From NCBI GenBank assembly GCA_014763895.1, contig JACXUM010000016.1, positions 1-37,171 on the forward strand: a stretch of DNA of 37,171 bases, in the 5' to 3' direction. The notes beneath the pieces are model-generated. The model was given only the letters and a program-made list of their open reading frames with translations. It had not been told where the DNA came from and did no database searches. Source of the stretch: Campylobacterales bacterium (GTDB taxonomy: Bacteria; Campylobacterota; Campylobacteria; Campylobacterales; Sulfurovaceae). The translations under genes were made by a program, and so were the position numbers. This document shows, piece by piece, positions 15,085 to 23,910 of the stretch. The first letter of the stretch is position 1; the number at the start of each line of letters is the position of its first letter.

Positions 15085-16323
15085 TTAAATCTTTGCATAG
15101 GCTTTCCTCTCGATTCTCCATGAAAGAAGAAACATTCCCAGATAGGCCATCGCTAAACCAAAAACAACTGCGATGGAACTCTCTGAAAAATAGCGTGTCA
15201 GATAGAAAAAAAGGATAAAAAAGCCCAATCCGCTAAGACGTATGAGAAGTGCATAACCAAATGCCCCCGAAGCTTTGATAAACGCGACCTGATACGCGTT
15301 GAGCATCACGAACAAGAAAAAGAAACTTAAGTGGCTTAGATAGAGATAGGCGCCTGCATACTCTGATGGAAAAATATAAACAATGATCTTTTCTCCAAAG
15401 AAATAAAAAAAAGATATGAAAAGGAAGCTTACCACGAAACTGAAAGTATAAAACCATTTTTTGAGTTTGTCTATTTCATCTTTGTTTTTTTCATAGAACA
15501 ACTTACTCAGTTCAGGCAGCAAAAACTGGAAAACCGGAAATACAAAGAGGGTGATCATGCCCATCAAAACAGGTTTGGTCACCACTTGAAAATCACCAAG
15601 TTCGCCTAAAGAATAGTAGTGGCTGAAAAAGAATACCGCCATGTAGATAAGCATCATGCCTGAACTGAACTCCAAAGTAGAGATGAGGGATTTTTTAATG
15701 AACTGACGTAACTCGGAATCGATAATCACCCTTTTGATGACCGGTTCTTTGCTCTTTTTCGATTTGAGTACAAAAATGTATGCAGAGAGTGAAAAAGATG
15801 CCATTGCACTCATGATAAACAACGCTTGCAATCCTTTGACACCTGCTGCATAAAAGGCTAGCAGAAACCAGAATATTGACAATAGCGGCTCTATAAAACT
15901 GCTGCGGTTCATGAGTGTATAAAGCCGATACATTGCAAGCTGATTGCTCAAATACAGGTAAAGACTCATTGACAATATGGTTGCAACCAAATACCAATAG
16001 TCGACCTCTACACCCAGCCGGTGCTTCACATATGGGATCACAAATCCCCATGACGCCAACAACGCCGCTAGAATAAAGTAACGAAAAATATTGACTATCC
16101 CGCTATCTTCTTTTGTTTTGTTATAACTCACCACCATAGAGGAACGAAAACCTATCAGTACTAAAAGCGAGAAAGAAAAGATATCAATGGCTGTATAGTA
16201 AAGCGCCAGCGTCACTTTTTCTATCACAGTTGCAAGATAAATCTTTAACCCAAAACCCAGAAGTACGGAAAAAAGAGAGATTCCTATAGCTGAATAAAAG
16301 TGTTGTTGAATCGTTTTTTTCAT
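15085..16323 (-). CDS. MOP-superfamily oligosaccharide flippase-like membrane protein
   Basis: This 412-aa protein is almost entirely hydrophobic with about twelve membrane spans and short basic loops, as in Wzx/O-antigen translocases and related MATE-like flippases. It starts MKKTIQQHFYSAIGISLFS. No glycosyltransferase genes sit beside it, so the exported lipid-linked saccharide cannot be named. AGGA lies 6 nt before the ATG. Its promoter looks like ordinary sigma-70 and not like the shared class seen for most genes here. Confidence 0.85.
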   Translation of the reverse strand: MKKTIQQHFYSAIGISLFSVLLGFGLKIYLATVIEKVTLALYYTAIDIFSFSLLVLIGFRSSMVVSYNKTKEDSGIVNIFRYFILAALLASWGFVIPYVKHRLGVEVDYWYLVATILSMSLYLYLSNQLAMYRLYTLMNRSSFIEPLLSIFWFLLAFYAAGVKGLQALFIMSAMASFSLSAYIFVLKSKKSKEPVIKRVIIDSELRQFIKKSLISTLEFSSGMMLIYMAVFFFSHYYSLGELGDFQVVTKPVLMGMITLFVFPVFQFLLPELSKLFYEKNKDEIDKLKKWFYTFSFVVSFLFISFFYFFGEKIIVYIFPSEYAGAYLYLSHLSFFFLFVMLNAYQVAFIKASGAFGYALLIRLSGLGFFILFFYLTRYFSESSIAVVFGLAMAYLGMFLLSWRIERKAYAKI

Positions 16324-16359
16324 CTCTTTTCCTAAAATTGAGGCTATAAAGCAAGTTGA

Positions 16360-16388
16360 TTGATAAAATAAAAAGTGAGTATAGTCAA
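16360..16388 (-). promoter_or_regulatory. canonical-type sigma-70 promoter of the flippase gene
   Basis: On the minus strand TTGACT (16383-16388) is followed after 17 bp by TATCAA (16360-16365). The -35 is near consensus, and there is no upstream AAnYGACA element. It is a useful contrast to the shared promoter class. Confidence 0.4.
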
Positions 16389-16452
16389 TCCTTCTTAATA
16401 TTCTCTTCGTCTGTATGAACTAATCAAACAGATAAAAATTCAACTAACCACA

Positions 16453-18132
16453 CTAGGCTACAGACGATACAGATCTTTTGGGATGATCTATATGAATTGC
16501 TGAATTTTGATCTGTTGAAGCGATGGCATCATACAGCTCCTTGGCATAATAGGTATTTTTTGTAATTGTTTTTAAACTTTGATATTTTTTATCTTTTGAG
16601 ATGGAAAACATTTTTTCTTCAAATATCAGTAATGTGATGTTGTTTTCTTGACAGAAAGAAACAATTCGATCATCAAGTTTGTTTTCAAAACAGATGAGAT
16701 GTGTAGTATCTTTAGTTATTCTGTCTCCTATGGAGATATTTTCTTGAGCGATTCCAAATTCTTGTAAAGTCGTTGTGATACCAAACGTGTCTATACTAAG
16801 AGGATCGTTCGTGTAAACAACAAATTTTTTGTTATGGGTAAAGAAAGAAGAAAAATAAGACTCCTCTTTGATGACATCCACAGGTATATCAAAATAAAAC
16901 GTGCTTCCAATATCAACTTTACTTTCAAGTTTTAAAACACCGCCAAGATCTTGTACATATTTTGCACTGATGGCAAGTCCAAGTCCTGTACCTCCAAATT
17001 TGATACTAGTATCTTCCTGTGCCTGTTTAAAAGCCTTGAATATTTCATTTTGCCGTTCTTTAGGTATCCCGATTCCTTCATCCTTGACAGTAAACATGAT
17101 CGAATGATTATGTTTTTTATAATCAACACGAAAAGTGATTATTTTATCGGAAGGCGTGAATTTGTAGGCATTGCCAATCAAATTGATAAGTATGCGTTTT
17201 AGTTTTAATGAGTCAACTTGTACTTCTTTTGGAATGTTTGGATCAATTGAAACAGTGTAATGGATTTTTTTATCTGTCATATTCGCAGTGAAAATATTGG
17301 CAATCCAAGAAAAAAAGTCTACACTTGAGATAATGTTTATTTCGGATTTAGATGATTCATGCATATATTTCACACGATCAAGAATCGAATCGGTTAAAGT
17401 ATTGATGAATATTGCACTCTCTTTTGCACCACTGAGAAATTGCAGCAGTTTTGGATCATTCACATACTCTTCCATCAACTCCAAAAATCCATATAAGCTG
17501 TTTGCAGGTGTACGTATATCATGCACAGTATTGGCAAGAAACAGCATAGCATCATTAATATCATCGTTGTCACTGGAAGTTTGTTTGGTGATATGCTTGA
17601 TTTCTGAATGTATTAAAGAATGGTTAACAGGTGTGAGTTTAGTTTCTGTGTTGTTCAAAATATGGACTAGTTGCAAAAGATACTGCTCAATGGATTTCAG
17701 CAGCGCTATCTCATGATTGGTGTAGTGTTGGGACTGCTTGACGGATCTTGAAGCTCTCAGAATTCCTATAAGTTTTTCATTTTCTTTTACTGGAAAAATA
17801 AGCTGTGATTTGATCTTCAAATCATCAGGATTGTCAATATTGGGATCATAATGTTTTTCACTTTTGACATGATTAAAATAAACAGGAGACTTTGATTCCA
17901 AGGCACGTGCCAGAAGGCTTGATGGAATAGCAACAGGTACATTTTTTCCGTCATTGATGCTCTTAAATTGTTTATTGTCTTCATCAAACACAAATAATGT
18001 GACATACTCAGAGCATAGCATTTCTGATAAGAAGTTTTCTGCAATCGTACTGATTTCTTCTGGCTTGTTGGCATTGGAAATGTTTTCCATGCCTTTCACT
18101 AAGATAGAGATGATTTCGGTGGTGTTTTTCAT
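16453..18132 (-). CDS. GAF-domain sensor histidine kinase with a C-terminal pseudo-receiver-like region
   Basis: This 559-aa cytosolic kinase has no membrane span. An N-terminal GAF domain (about 10-155) is followed by a HisKA dimer domain with H204 in VHDIRTPANS. The ATPase domain has N box LIGNAYKF (N321), G1 DEGIGI (351-356) and G2 FGGTGLGLAIS (379-389). The last 130 residues (about 425-550) have alternating strands and helices like a receiver but no clear DD...D...K phospho-acceptor set, so this part is probably a degenerate receiver. It starts 18 bp after trpB and is likely cotranscribed with it. No partner response regulator is adjacent. Confidence 0.9.
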   Translation of the reverse strand: MKNTTEIISILVKGMENISNANKPEEISTIAENFLSEMLCSEYVTLFVFDEDNKQFKSINDGKNVPVAIPSSLLARALESKSPVYFNHVKSEKHYDPNIDNPDDLKIKSQLIFPVKENEKLIGILRASRSVKQSQHYTNHEIALLKSIEQYLLQLVHILNNTETKLTPVNHSLIHSEIKHITKQTSSDNDDINDAMLFLANTVHDIRTPANSLYGFLELMEEYVNDPKLLQFLSGAKESAIFINTLTDSILDRVKYMHESSKSEINIISSVDFFSWIANIFTANMTDKKIHYTVSIDPNIPKEVQVDSLKLKRILINLIGNAYKFTPSDKIITFRVDYKKHNHSIMFTVKDEGIGIPKERQNEIFKAFKQAQEDTSIKFGGTGLGLAISAKYVQDLGGVLKLESKVDIGSTFYFDIPVDVIKEESYFSSFFTHNKKFVVYTNDPLSIDTFGITTTLQEFGIAQENISIGDRITKDTTHLICFENKLDDRIVSFCQENNITLLIFEEKMFSISKDKKYQSLKTITKNTYYAKELYDAIASTDQNSAIHIDHPKRSVSSVA

Positions 18133-18150
18133 ATCCTTCTTCCTTTTTTT

Positions 18151-19359
18151 CTATAGTTTCAACAGCTCCATTGCCTGTATCATATCTTTATCCCCCCGGC
18201 CTGAAAGGCTGATGATGATCGTTTTACCTTTGATCTGCTCTTTTGGCATTTTTTTAAGATAGGCGATTGCATGAGCGCTTTCAAAGGCCGGTACGATCCC
18301 CTCGCTTTGGCTCAGCCATACAAAGGCATCCAAGGCTTCTTCATCGGTCACTGCATCATAAAGAACTTTGCCCTGTTCCATCAGGTAGGAGTGCTCAGGC
18401 CCGATACCCGGATAGTCCAGTCCTGCCGAGATTGAGTAGGCTTCTTTGATCTGTCCTTCATCACTTTGCAGCAGATAGCTAAGTTGTCCATGCAGTATAC
18501 CTGGCCTGCCCAGCCTGAGCGATGCGCCATGTTCCCCGCTGGTCAATCCTTTGCCTCCTGCTTCAATGCCGATACACTGTGTTGACGGTTCATTGATAAA
18601 GTGTGCAAACATCCCCAGTGCATTCGAACCGCCCCCGATACAGGCGATGACATACTCAGGAAGTTTTCCGTGCTGAGTCAGTATCTGTGCTTTGGCCTCA
18701 TAACTGATGATGGCTTGAAAATCACGCACCATCAGCGGATAGGGGTGCGGGCCTGCCGCGGTGCCAATGACATAGAAAGTATCTCTGGCATTGGTTACCC
18801 AGTGGCGAATAGCTTCATTCATGGCATCTTTAAGGGTACGGCTGCCTGATTCGACTGCATGGACCTTTGCTCCCAGCAGTTTCATACGGAAGACATTGAG
18901 CTGCTGTCTTTCGACATCCTTGGCTCCCATGAAAACTTCACACTCCAGTCCCATAAGCGCCGCGATGGTCGCTGTTGCCACACCATGCTGTCCGGCGCCT
19001 GTCTCGGCAATGATCTTTGTCTTTCCCATCCGTTTGGCAAGCACTCCCTGGGCAATGGTGTTGTTGACCTTATGGGCGCCTGTGTGGTTGAGATCTTCCC
19101 GCTTTAAAAAGATATCTGCACCTATCTGCCTACTGAGGTTTTCGGTTTTGTAAAGCGGTGATGGTCTGCCTACATAGTCATTGTAGAGTGCGTTGACCTC
19201 TTGCCAAAATTCGGGATCAAATCGGTATTTTTTGTAGATGCTGTCCAGTTCTATGAGTGATGGCATCAAGGTTTCAGGGACAAAACGTCCGCCGAACTTG
19301 CCAAAATGCCCACGCTCGTCCGGGTCAAAATCAAATGCTTGCGGTATATAATCTCTCAT
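18151..19359 (-). CDS. trpB: tryptophan synthase beta subunit
   Basis: This 402-aa TrpB condenses indole and serine to tryptophan with PLP. The PLP lysine is K97 in [10 protein letters not shown], with the phosphate-binding loop GGGSNALG and the C-terminal [10 protein letters not shown]. It starts [20 protein letters not shown], as in classic TrpB1. No trpA or other trp gene is adjacent, so the operon is dispersed, as is common in Campylobacterota. An AAAGGA Shine-Dalgarno sequence precedes the ATG. A histidine kinase gene follows 18 bp downstream. Confidence 0.97.
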   Translation of the reverse strand: MRDYIPQAFDFDPDERGHFGKFGGRFVPETLMPSLIELDSIYKKYRFDPEFWQEVNALYNDYVGRPSPLYKTENLSRQIGADIFLKREDLNHTGAHKVNNTIAQGVLAKRMGKTKIIAETGAGQHGVATATIAALMGLECEVFMGAKDVERQQLNVFRMKLLGAKVHAVESGSRTLKDAMNEAIRHWVTNARDTFYVIGTAAGPHPYPLMVRDFQAIISYEAKAQILTQHGKLPEYVIACIGGGSNALGMFAHFINEPSTQCIGIEAGGKGLTSGEHGASLRLGRPGILHGQLSYLLQSDEGQIKEAYSISAGLDYPGIGPEHSYLMEQGKVLYDAVTDEEALDAFVWLSQSEGIVPAFESAHAIAYLKKMPKEQIKGKTIIISLSGRGDKDMIQAMELLKL

Positions 19360-19379
19360 GTTATTCCTTTGTAAGGCAT

Positions 19380-19428
19380 ATTATAGTGCGCATAGTCTCT
19401 TTTGGTACGCTATTTATGTCGTTTAATT
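19380..19428 (-). promoter_or_regulatory. promoter of the shared class, trpB (16-bp spacer)
   Basis: On the minus strand the upstream half-site is AATTAAACG (19420-19428) leading into CGACATAA. The -35 is TACCAA (19402-19407) and the -10 is TATAAT (19380-19385). The spacer is 16 bp, the only exception to 17. The upstream element abuts the mirror-image element of the divergent gene at 19504. Confidence 0.6.
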
Positions 19429-19474
19429 AATTGACATAAACTGACTACGAATCATGTTTTTTTTAAGTTAATAT
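19425..19474 (+). promoter_or_regulatory. promoter of the shared class, gene at 19504
   Basis: The upstream half-site AATTAATTG (19425-19433) leads into TGACATAA. The -35 is TACGAA (19446-19451) and the -10 is TAATAT (19469-19474), with a 17-bp spacer. Together with the trpB site it forms the inverted pair TTATGTC...GACATAA (19415-19439). Confidence 0.55.
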
Positions 19475-19503
19475 CAAACACTAAATAAACATGAAGGATT
19501 AAT

Positions 19504-19800
19504 ATGAACGAATACAATGCACTCTTTGAAGATGAAAATGATATCATCGCAGGATCGCCCCGTAAACGATATTGGGATATCTGCGGACAGGTAGAAACTG
19601 ACAAAGTCCAAAACGAATTCGATAAAGTGATGGATAAAATATCAGCCATGGAACAGATGCTTATAGAAGAGTATGGAGAACAGGGTATTGACAGCATCGT
19701 AGCAAAATATATAGACGAAAACTTTGAGAGAATAGAGATGCATAAAAAGAATCTCTATCTTGAATATGCAGCAAAACTCATCTTCGCCCAGAACGACTGA
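19504..19800 (+). CDS. small acidic conserved-type hypothetical protein
   Basis: This 98-aa acidic, largely helical protein starts MNEYNALFEDENDIIAGSPR and continues KRYWDICGQVETDKVQNEF. A GAAGGA Shine-Dalgarno sequence sits 6 nt before the ATG. The long helices at about 32-60 and 65-92 could form a coiled coil. There is no signal peptide or membrane span, and I do not recognise a family. It is divergent from trpB, shares its control region, and is convergent with the flavin reductase 12 bp downstream. Confidence 0.75.
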   Translation: MNEYNALFEDENDIIAGSPRKRYWDICGQVETDKVQNEFDKVMDKISAMEQMLIEEYGEQGIDSIVAKYIDENFERIEMHKKNLYLEYAAKLIFAQND

Positions 19801-19812
19801 GGAAGTTGCTTT

Positions 19813-20328
19813 TTACAACACTTGTTTCACTATAGTCACCTGACTGGACGTGGTATACCTGCCACGTCCAGTGAAGAGTATAGGCTTGTTACTTTGATTT
19901 TCATTGACATAAATCTTTGTCACATCAGCGATGAAAATAGTATGATCACCGTTACTGTACGTGTCGCATATTTTGCATGTATAGATAAAATCTGAAGCCT
20001 TAAGCAGTACATTTCCATGCTCGTCATTGCCTTCTGTTTCAAGACCGCTCTTGGCAAGTTTATTTACTGTATTGCCGTGTATTCTTCCTGTCATATCTAC
20101 GATATCCAGATACTCAAAAGGAAGAAAGTTCAATGAAAATGCACCGTGTTCTTTTAGCAGTGTATGGGTGTAGTTTTCCTCACGTACTGCCACAGCATAG
20201 CGGAAAGGAGATTTGGATATAGGCATATGCCATGAAGCTGCCATAAGATTGTTTTGGCATGCCATGAGGGCCGTCACCCTTGGCTGGGAGTGATTGCTTT
20301 TTTCAAGCGAGGTGTAAACATCAAACAT
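19813..20328 (-). CDS. flavin reductase family protein (FMN-binding split barrel)
   Basis: This 171-aa protein starts MFDVYTSLEKSNHSQPRV and has the split-barrel motifs ALMACQNNLMAASWHMPIS and HGAFSLNFLP, followed by FIADVTKIYV near the C-terminus. Family members reduce FMN/FAD or act as small flavoproteins with a partner monooxygenase or diflavin enzyme. The ATG at 20328 has AGGA 6 nt upstream. The longer frame begins with a TTG that has no ribosome binding site. A flavoprotein (12219-13661) that might need reduced flavin is encoded elsewhere in the window, but the link is speculative. Confidence 0.88.
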   Translation of the reverse strand: MFDVYTSLEKSNHSQPRVTALMACQNNLMAASWHMPISKSPFRYAVAVREENYTHTLLKEHGAFSLNFLPFEYLDIVDMTGRIHGNTVNKLAKSGLETEGNDEHGNVLLKASDFIYTCKICDTYSNGDHTIFIADVTKIYVNENQSNKPILFTGRGRYTTSSQVTIVKQVL

Positions 20329-20349
20329 GAGCATTCCTGCTTTTTTCAA

Positions 20350-20399
20350 ATTTTATCTATTCAGTGAGGTATTTGGTAGGAATGGTATGTCAATTGATG
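20350..20399 (-). promoter_or_regulatory. promoter of the shared class, flavin reductase
   Basis: On the minus strand the upstream half-site is CATCAATTG (20391-20399) leading into TTGACATA. The -35 is TACCAA (20373-20378) and the -10 is TAAAAT (20350-20355), with a 17-bp spacer. Confidence 0.6.
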
Positions 20400-20444
20400 T
20401 CAATTTAAATCATCCGTAAAGAAGTGAAGTCCAAAAGAACAAAG

Positions 20445-21467
20445 TCAAGCTTTTAATTTGGCTTTGTTCTCCTTTTTCATGGCATACATGGCATTATCAG
20501 CAATTTTGATCAGTTCAGAAGCATCGAGTGCATCATTGGGGTATACAGAACAACCCACACTCACTCCCATCGGTAAAAGATGCCCTTCAAAATGACAAGG
20601 TTCATTGACTTTTTCGATAAATCTTTGCATAAAATCAGCGCACTCCTGTTTCTCTTTGAGATTGGGTAAAATCAAAGCAAATTCATCTCCGCCTAAGCGT
20701 GCGACAATGTCGTTCTCCCTTGTGATATTTTTAAGTCTTTGGGAAAATTCGATGATAGCGTTGTCTCCGGCTTGATGCCCGTAAGTATCGTTGATGGTCT
20801 TAAGTCCATCCATATCCAGTATGATAAGCCCGAAGGAAGAGACGCTCTGCTTGTGGGTGTTAAGCAGTTCAAATAAATGCTCATGAAATGAAGAAACATT
20901 ATAAAGACCTGTCAAAGCATCATGTGAAGCCTTGTGCAATAAATGGTCAATCGCATATTTGGCAGAATTGTGTATCAACGATGCAACGATTTCACTGATG
21001 ATTTTAAGTGTGCAGAAATCATGATGATCGAATGCATCGATTTTGGAAGAGACGATTTTCAATACGCCGACACTGGTTTCATTATGGATCAATGGCATGA
21101 TCACCATCGATCTTGCGTTGATCTTCACACATGTTGCCTGATCGACCCTTTCGTCCGTTGTAGTGTCTTTACTGTACATGATCTTTCCGCTTTGTAAACA
21201 CTTGCCTGAAAGACTCCCATCAATAAGCAGTTTCAATCCAAGAAAAGGATCAAGCGAACCGGCAACCGCTCTGTAGACCATGAACTCGTGCTCTGCCAAC
21301 TCGATGACCGCACCCTCAGAATGGGTGAGTTCCATGGACTTTTCTGTGATCAATGTCAGTATCGATCCCATATCAGGTCCGATTTTTGTGATGTCTGTCT
21401 GGAATTTGATGATTTCCAGCAAACTGTCTTTATCCAATATCGCCGAACATTGTGTTAATTCTATCAT
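20445..21467 (-). CDS. GAF-GGDEF diguanylate cyclase
   Basis: This 340-aa cytosolic enzyme makes cyclic di-GMP from two GTP. The N-terminal GAF sensor domain (about 20-165) is followed by the GGDEF domain (about 180-335), with the intact active-site motif GGDEF (259-263). The product-inhibition I-site RxxD (250-253, REND) is correctly placed five residues upstream. There is no EAL domain. AGGGG lies 10 nt before the ATG. It is a single gene, and its upstream region (21468-21541) does not contain the shared promoter pattern. Confidence 0.94.
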   Translation of the reverse strand: MIELTQCSAILDKDSLLEIIKFQTDITKIGPDMGSILTLITEKSMELTHSEGAVIELAEHEFMVYRAVAGSLDPFLGLKLLIDGSLSGKCLQSGKIMYSKDTTTDERVDQATCVKINARSMVIMPLIHNETSVGVLKIVSSKIDAFDHHDFCTLKIISEIVASLIHNSAKYAIDHLLHKASHDALTGLYNVSSFHEHLFELLNTHKQSVSSFGLIILDMDGLKTINDTYGHQAGDNAIIEFSQRLKNITRENDIVARLGGDEFALILPNLKEKQECADFMQRFIEKVNEPCHFEGHLLPMGVSVGCSVYPNDALDASELIKIADNAMYAMKKENKAKLKA

Positions 21468-21541
21468 CCTCTAACATCCCCTGTCATGATTAATAATTAT
21501 TAATATTAGCATGAAAGTACTTGAAAAAAACGTTCATATCT

Positions 21542-22063
21542 TTAGTTTGATCCTGATTTGTCTTGCTTGACAAAGATCAGTGCATCCGTATCAAAGCCTG
21601 CTACTTTAGCCTTTTCTATCAGGCGTGAGCGTATCTTTTCATCCATTACAGGTGTACGCGAAAGTATCCAAAAGTAGGAATGATCCGGTCCGCTGATCAT
21701 CGTGTATGTTTCATAGTCTGTATCCATGACGATATAGGCTCCGTAAAACGGTCCGAAAAATGAAACTTTCAAAAACCCTGTATCGTCATGCTCTACGAAG
21801 TAGGCCTTCCCCTCTGCTTCACTCCAGCGTCCGTCTTCTGTGTCGTATCCGCGGTTGATCACTTTCACTCCGCCGTCCTCTCGCATGGAGTAGGTGGCGG
21901 TGATCTGCTCCAACCCCCGTTCAAAAGAGTGGTCCAGTCTGGCGATCTCATACCAGGTACCAAGATAACGCTGAAGTTGAAAGTCTTGTACCGGTGTCAC
22001 ATGTTTGGGTGTCTCCACACAGCCTGTCAAAATAAACAGTAAAATGATCCATAAAATTCTCAT
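21542..22063 (-). CDS. blc: outer-membrane-type lipocalin lipoprotein
   Basis: This 173-aa Blc-type lipocalin has a lipoprotein signal (lipobox FILTGC, C15) and the strong signature LGTWYEIARLDHSFERGL, then the VINRGYD and YWILSRTP segments. Blc proteins bind lysophospholipids or fatty acids at the outer membrane. The start overlaps the UbiB-like gene by 4 nt, and AAGGAG lies 6 nt upstream. It is the last gene of the DUF2867 - phasin-like - UbiB-like operon. It is distinct from the lipobox-less paralogue at 8719-9234. Confidence 0.94.
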   Translation of the reverse strand: MRILWIILLFILTGCVETPKHVTPVQDFQLQRYLGTWYEIARLDHSFERGLEQITATYSMREDGGVKVINRGYDTEDGRWSEAEGKAYFVEHDDTGFLKVSFFGPFYGAYIVMDTDYETYTMISGPDHSYFWILSRTPVMDEKIRSRLIEKAKVAGFDTDALIFVKQDKSGSN

Positions 22064-23613
22064 CTTTTGCTCCTTAGAAAAAATAATCTAAGCGCTCCCG
22101 CGCCAAAAAGGAGGAGGGCAAAGTCCTCATAGTGTTTGTCATAGTTGACCAAAAAGATCGCTCCAAGCATCAACCCCAGCGTGATCGATACCGATGATAC
22201 TTTGGCGGCGAGTCTCTTTTCAAGCACTTCCAACTGCCGTTTGGAAAGCTCGACACTCAGGTTCTCTTCACTGATCTTGTAGATACTGTCCCTGAATGCC
22301 TTGATATCAAGCGGAAACTGTCTAAACTCATCGATCAGGGTCTCAAGAATGCTCTCTTTTGCACCTAGTGCCCTTGGGATATTTTTTTGCAGGATAGGAA
22401 GAATGTCCTTGATGCCGTTGAAATTCTCGATATAGGTGGTGCCAAGTCCCTCGATGATGGCGCTGACACGAAGGATATAGATCGCTTCCTGCGGAAGTTT
22501 GAAAGGAAGATTTCGGGTTTTCTCCAGCACTTCAAACGCAAGTTCCTGCATGCTTGCGCTATCGAGCGTATCGTTGTTGAATATCTCGAACATACTTTCG
22601 GTAAATTCTGCCAGTTCGCTTACCGGTGCATCATAGGCCACCGTACCAAGGCGTTTGCTTGCATTGACGTAGCGTTCATAGTCTTGTTCATTGGCAGCTT
22701 TTATGAGCTCTATGATGGCTACGCGCGTTTCGTTTGGCACACGTTTGACCATCCCAAAATCCAGTAAGATCAGCTGGCCCTCTTTGGAGATGAGCAGATT
22801 GCCCGGATGGGGATCGGCATGAAAGTATCCTTTGACTAGCATCTGCTCGGTGTAGAAAGAGACAAGTGTGTCGATAATGGGGTATATATCGATCCCACAG
22901 GCTTCAAGTGATCTCCTGTCATCAAAGCGGAACCCTTCCTCAAAGCGCATCACCAGTGCATCGTCACAGCTAAGTTCCTCGTACGTGCAAGGAAATCGTA
23001 CACCCATGTGTGCATATGTTTGGGAAAATTTTATAAGATTGGCTCTCTCATGATTGAGGCTGACCTCTTTGAGTATCATAGAAGAAAACTCAACGATCAC
23101 TGCTTCGATAGAGTGCTTGGTGTAGTGGGAAAACAAAGGACGGAAGAGTTGATTGAAAGCGGTCAGGATACGGATATCTGCTTTGACCTGTCTTTCTATC
23201 CCTTCACGGCGTAGTTTGACGGCAACTTTTACACCGTCATCCAGCCATGCTTCGTGGACCTGACCGATCGATGCGGAAGCGATGGGAGTAGTATTGAATT
23301 TTACAAATGGATTTGTTTTAAATGCACGCTCAAATACATGCTGCATCGTTGTCTGACTCATCGCGGGGAGTTCATCATGCAGCATTTTAAGAGCGTTGAG
23401 ATACTCTGATGGGAAAAAGTCATTACGCGTAGCAAGCACTTGCGCCAGCTTGATAAAACTGGCCCCCAGTGATGTAATGGTATCTACCAACCTTGCAGGA
23501 CCCAGTGGTGAAAATAACAAAAAGCGATCGCGTTTGCGTATCAACAGATAAAGGGTCAGCAACACTTGAAAAACATGCCATATCCTTACAGGAGAGTAGA
23601 GTTTGTATACCAC
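22060..23613 (-). CDS. ABC1/UbiB-family atypical kinase
   Basis: This 517-aa UbiB/ADCK-type protein has the KxxQ-type motif KLAQ (55-58), the alanine-rich loop ASIGQVHEAW (114-123), K133 in VAVKL, HADPHPGN (265-272) and DFG (285-287). The C-terminus has hydrophobic spans (about 475-510). UbiB homologues support quinone synthesis or extraction. Campylobacterota make menaquinone, and this paralogue sits with lipid genes, so a role in lipid handling is possible. The start is GTG at 23613, whose first base is the last base of the phasin TAG stop, with AAGAG upstream. Confidence 0.92.
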   Translation of the reverse strand: MVYKLYSPVRIWHVFQVLLTLYLLIRKRDRFLLFSPLGPARLVDTITSLGASFIKLAQVLATRNDFFPSEYLNALKMLHDELPAMSQTTMQHVFERAFKTNPFVKFNTTPIASASIGQVHEAWLDDGVKVAVKLRREGIERQVKADIRILTAFNQLFRPLFSHYTKHSIEAVIVEFSSMILKEVSLNHERANLIKFSQTYAHMGVRFPCTYEELSCDDALVMRFEEGFRFDDRRSLEACGIDIYPIIDTLVSFYTEQMLVKGYFHADPHPGNLLISKEGQLILLDFGMVKRVPNETRVAIIELIKAANEQDYERYVNASKRLGTVAYDAPVSELAEFTESMFEIFNNDTLDSASMQELAFEVLEKTRNLPFKLPQEAIYILRVSAIIEGLGTTYIENFNGIKDILPILQKNIPRALGAKESILETLIDEFRQFPLDIKAFRDSIYKISEENLSVELSKRQLEVLEKRLAAKVSSVSITLGLMLGAIFLVNYDKHYEDFALLLFGAGALRLFFLRSKR

Positions 23614-23873
23614 TATTTCTCTTTTTTCAGCGCCTCAATGTCTGCTTTGGTCGCAAGACCCATCTCATCGATCACTTCTTTAAGGGCTTCTTTTATCTTG
23701 GATTTGAGTTTTTCCTCTTCTTCTTCGCCGCGTGTTTGGAGTTTTTTGATGAAGTTATCGGCATCTTCTTTGCTTAGTTTGCCTTTTTCTTCAAGCTTTT
23801 TTATCTCTTCATCTACACGCTCTTTGAGCAAGATCGCGCCGCCAAGCCCGGTATATAGGATCTCTTTGATCAT
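23613..23873 (-). CDS. phasin-like coiled-coil protein
   Basis: This 86-aa, highly charged protein has a hydrophobic N-terminus (MIKEILYTGLGGAILLKERV) and then long Lys/Glu helices ending in ATKADIEALKKEK, as in PhaI/phasin-like granule-associated proteins (PF05597 type). AAGGA lies 6 nt before the ATG. Such small proteins are often encoded just before UbiB-like kinases, so it may be an accessory or localisation factor for the kinase. No PHA synthase is seen here. Confidence 0.82.
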   Translation of the reverse strand: MIKEILYTGLGGAILLKERVDEEIKKLEEKGKLSKEDADNFIKKLQTRGEEEEEKLKSKIKEALKEVIDEMGLATKADIEALKKEK

Positions 23874-23910
23874 GATGATTCCTTTTTTGTTTCATTGTAA
23901 CATGTAAGTA

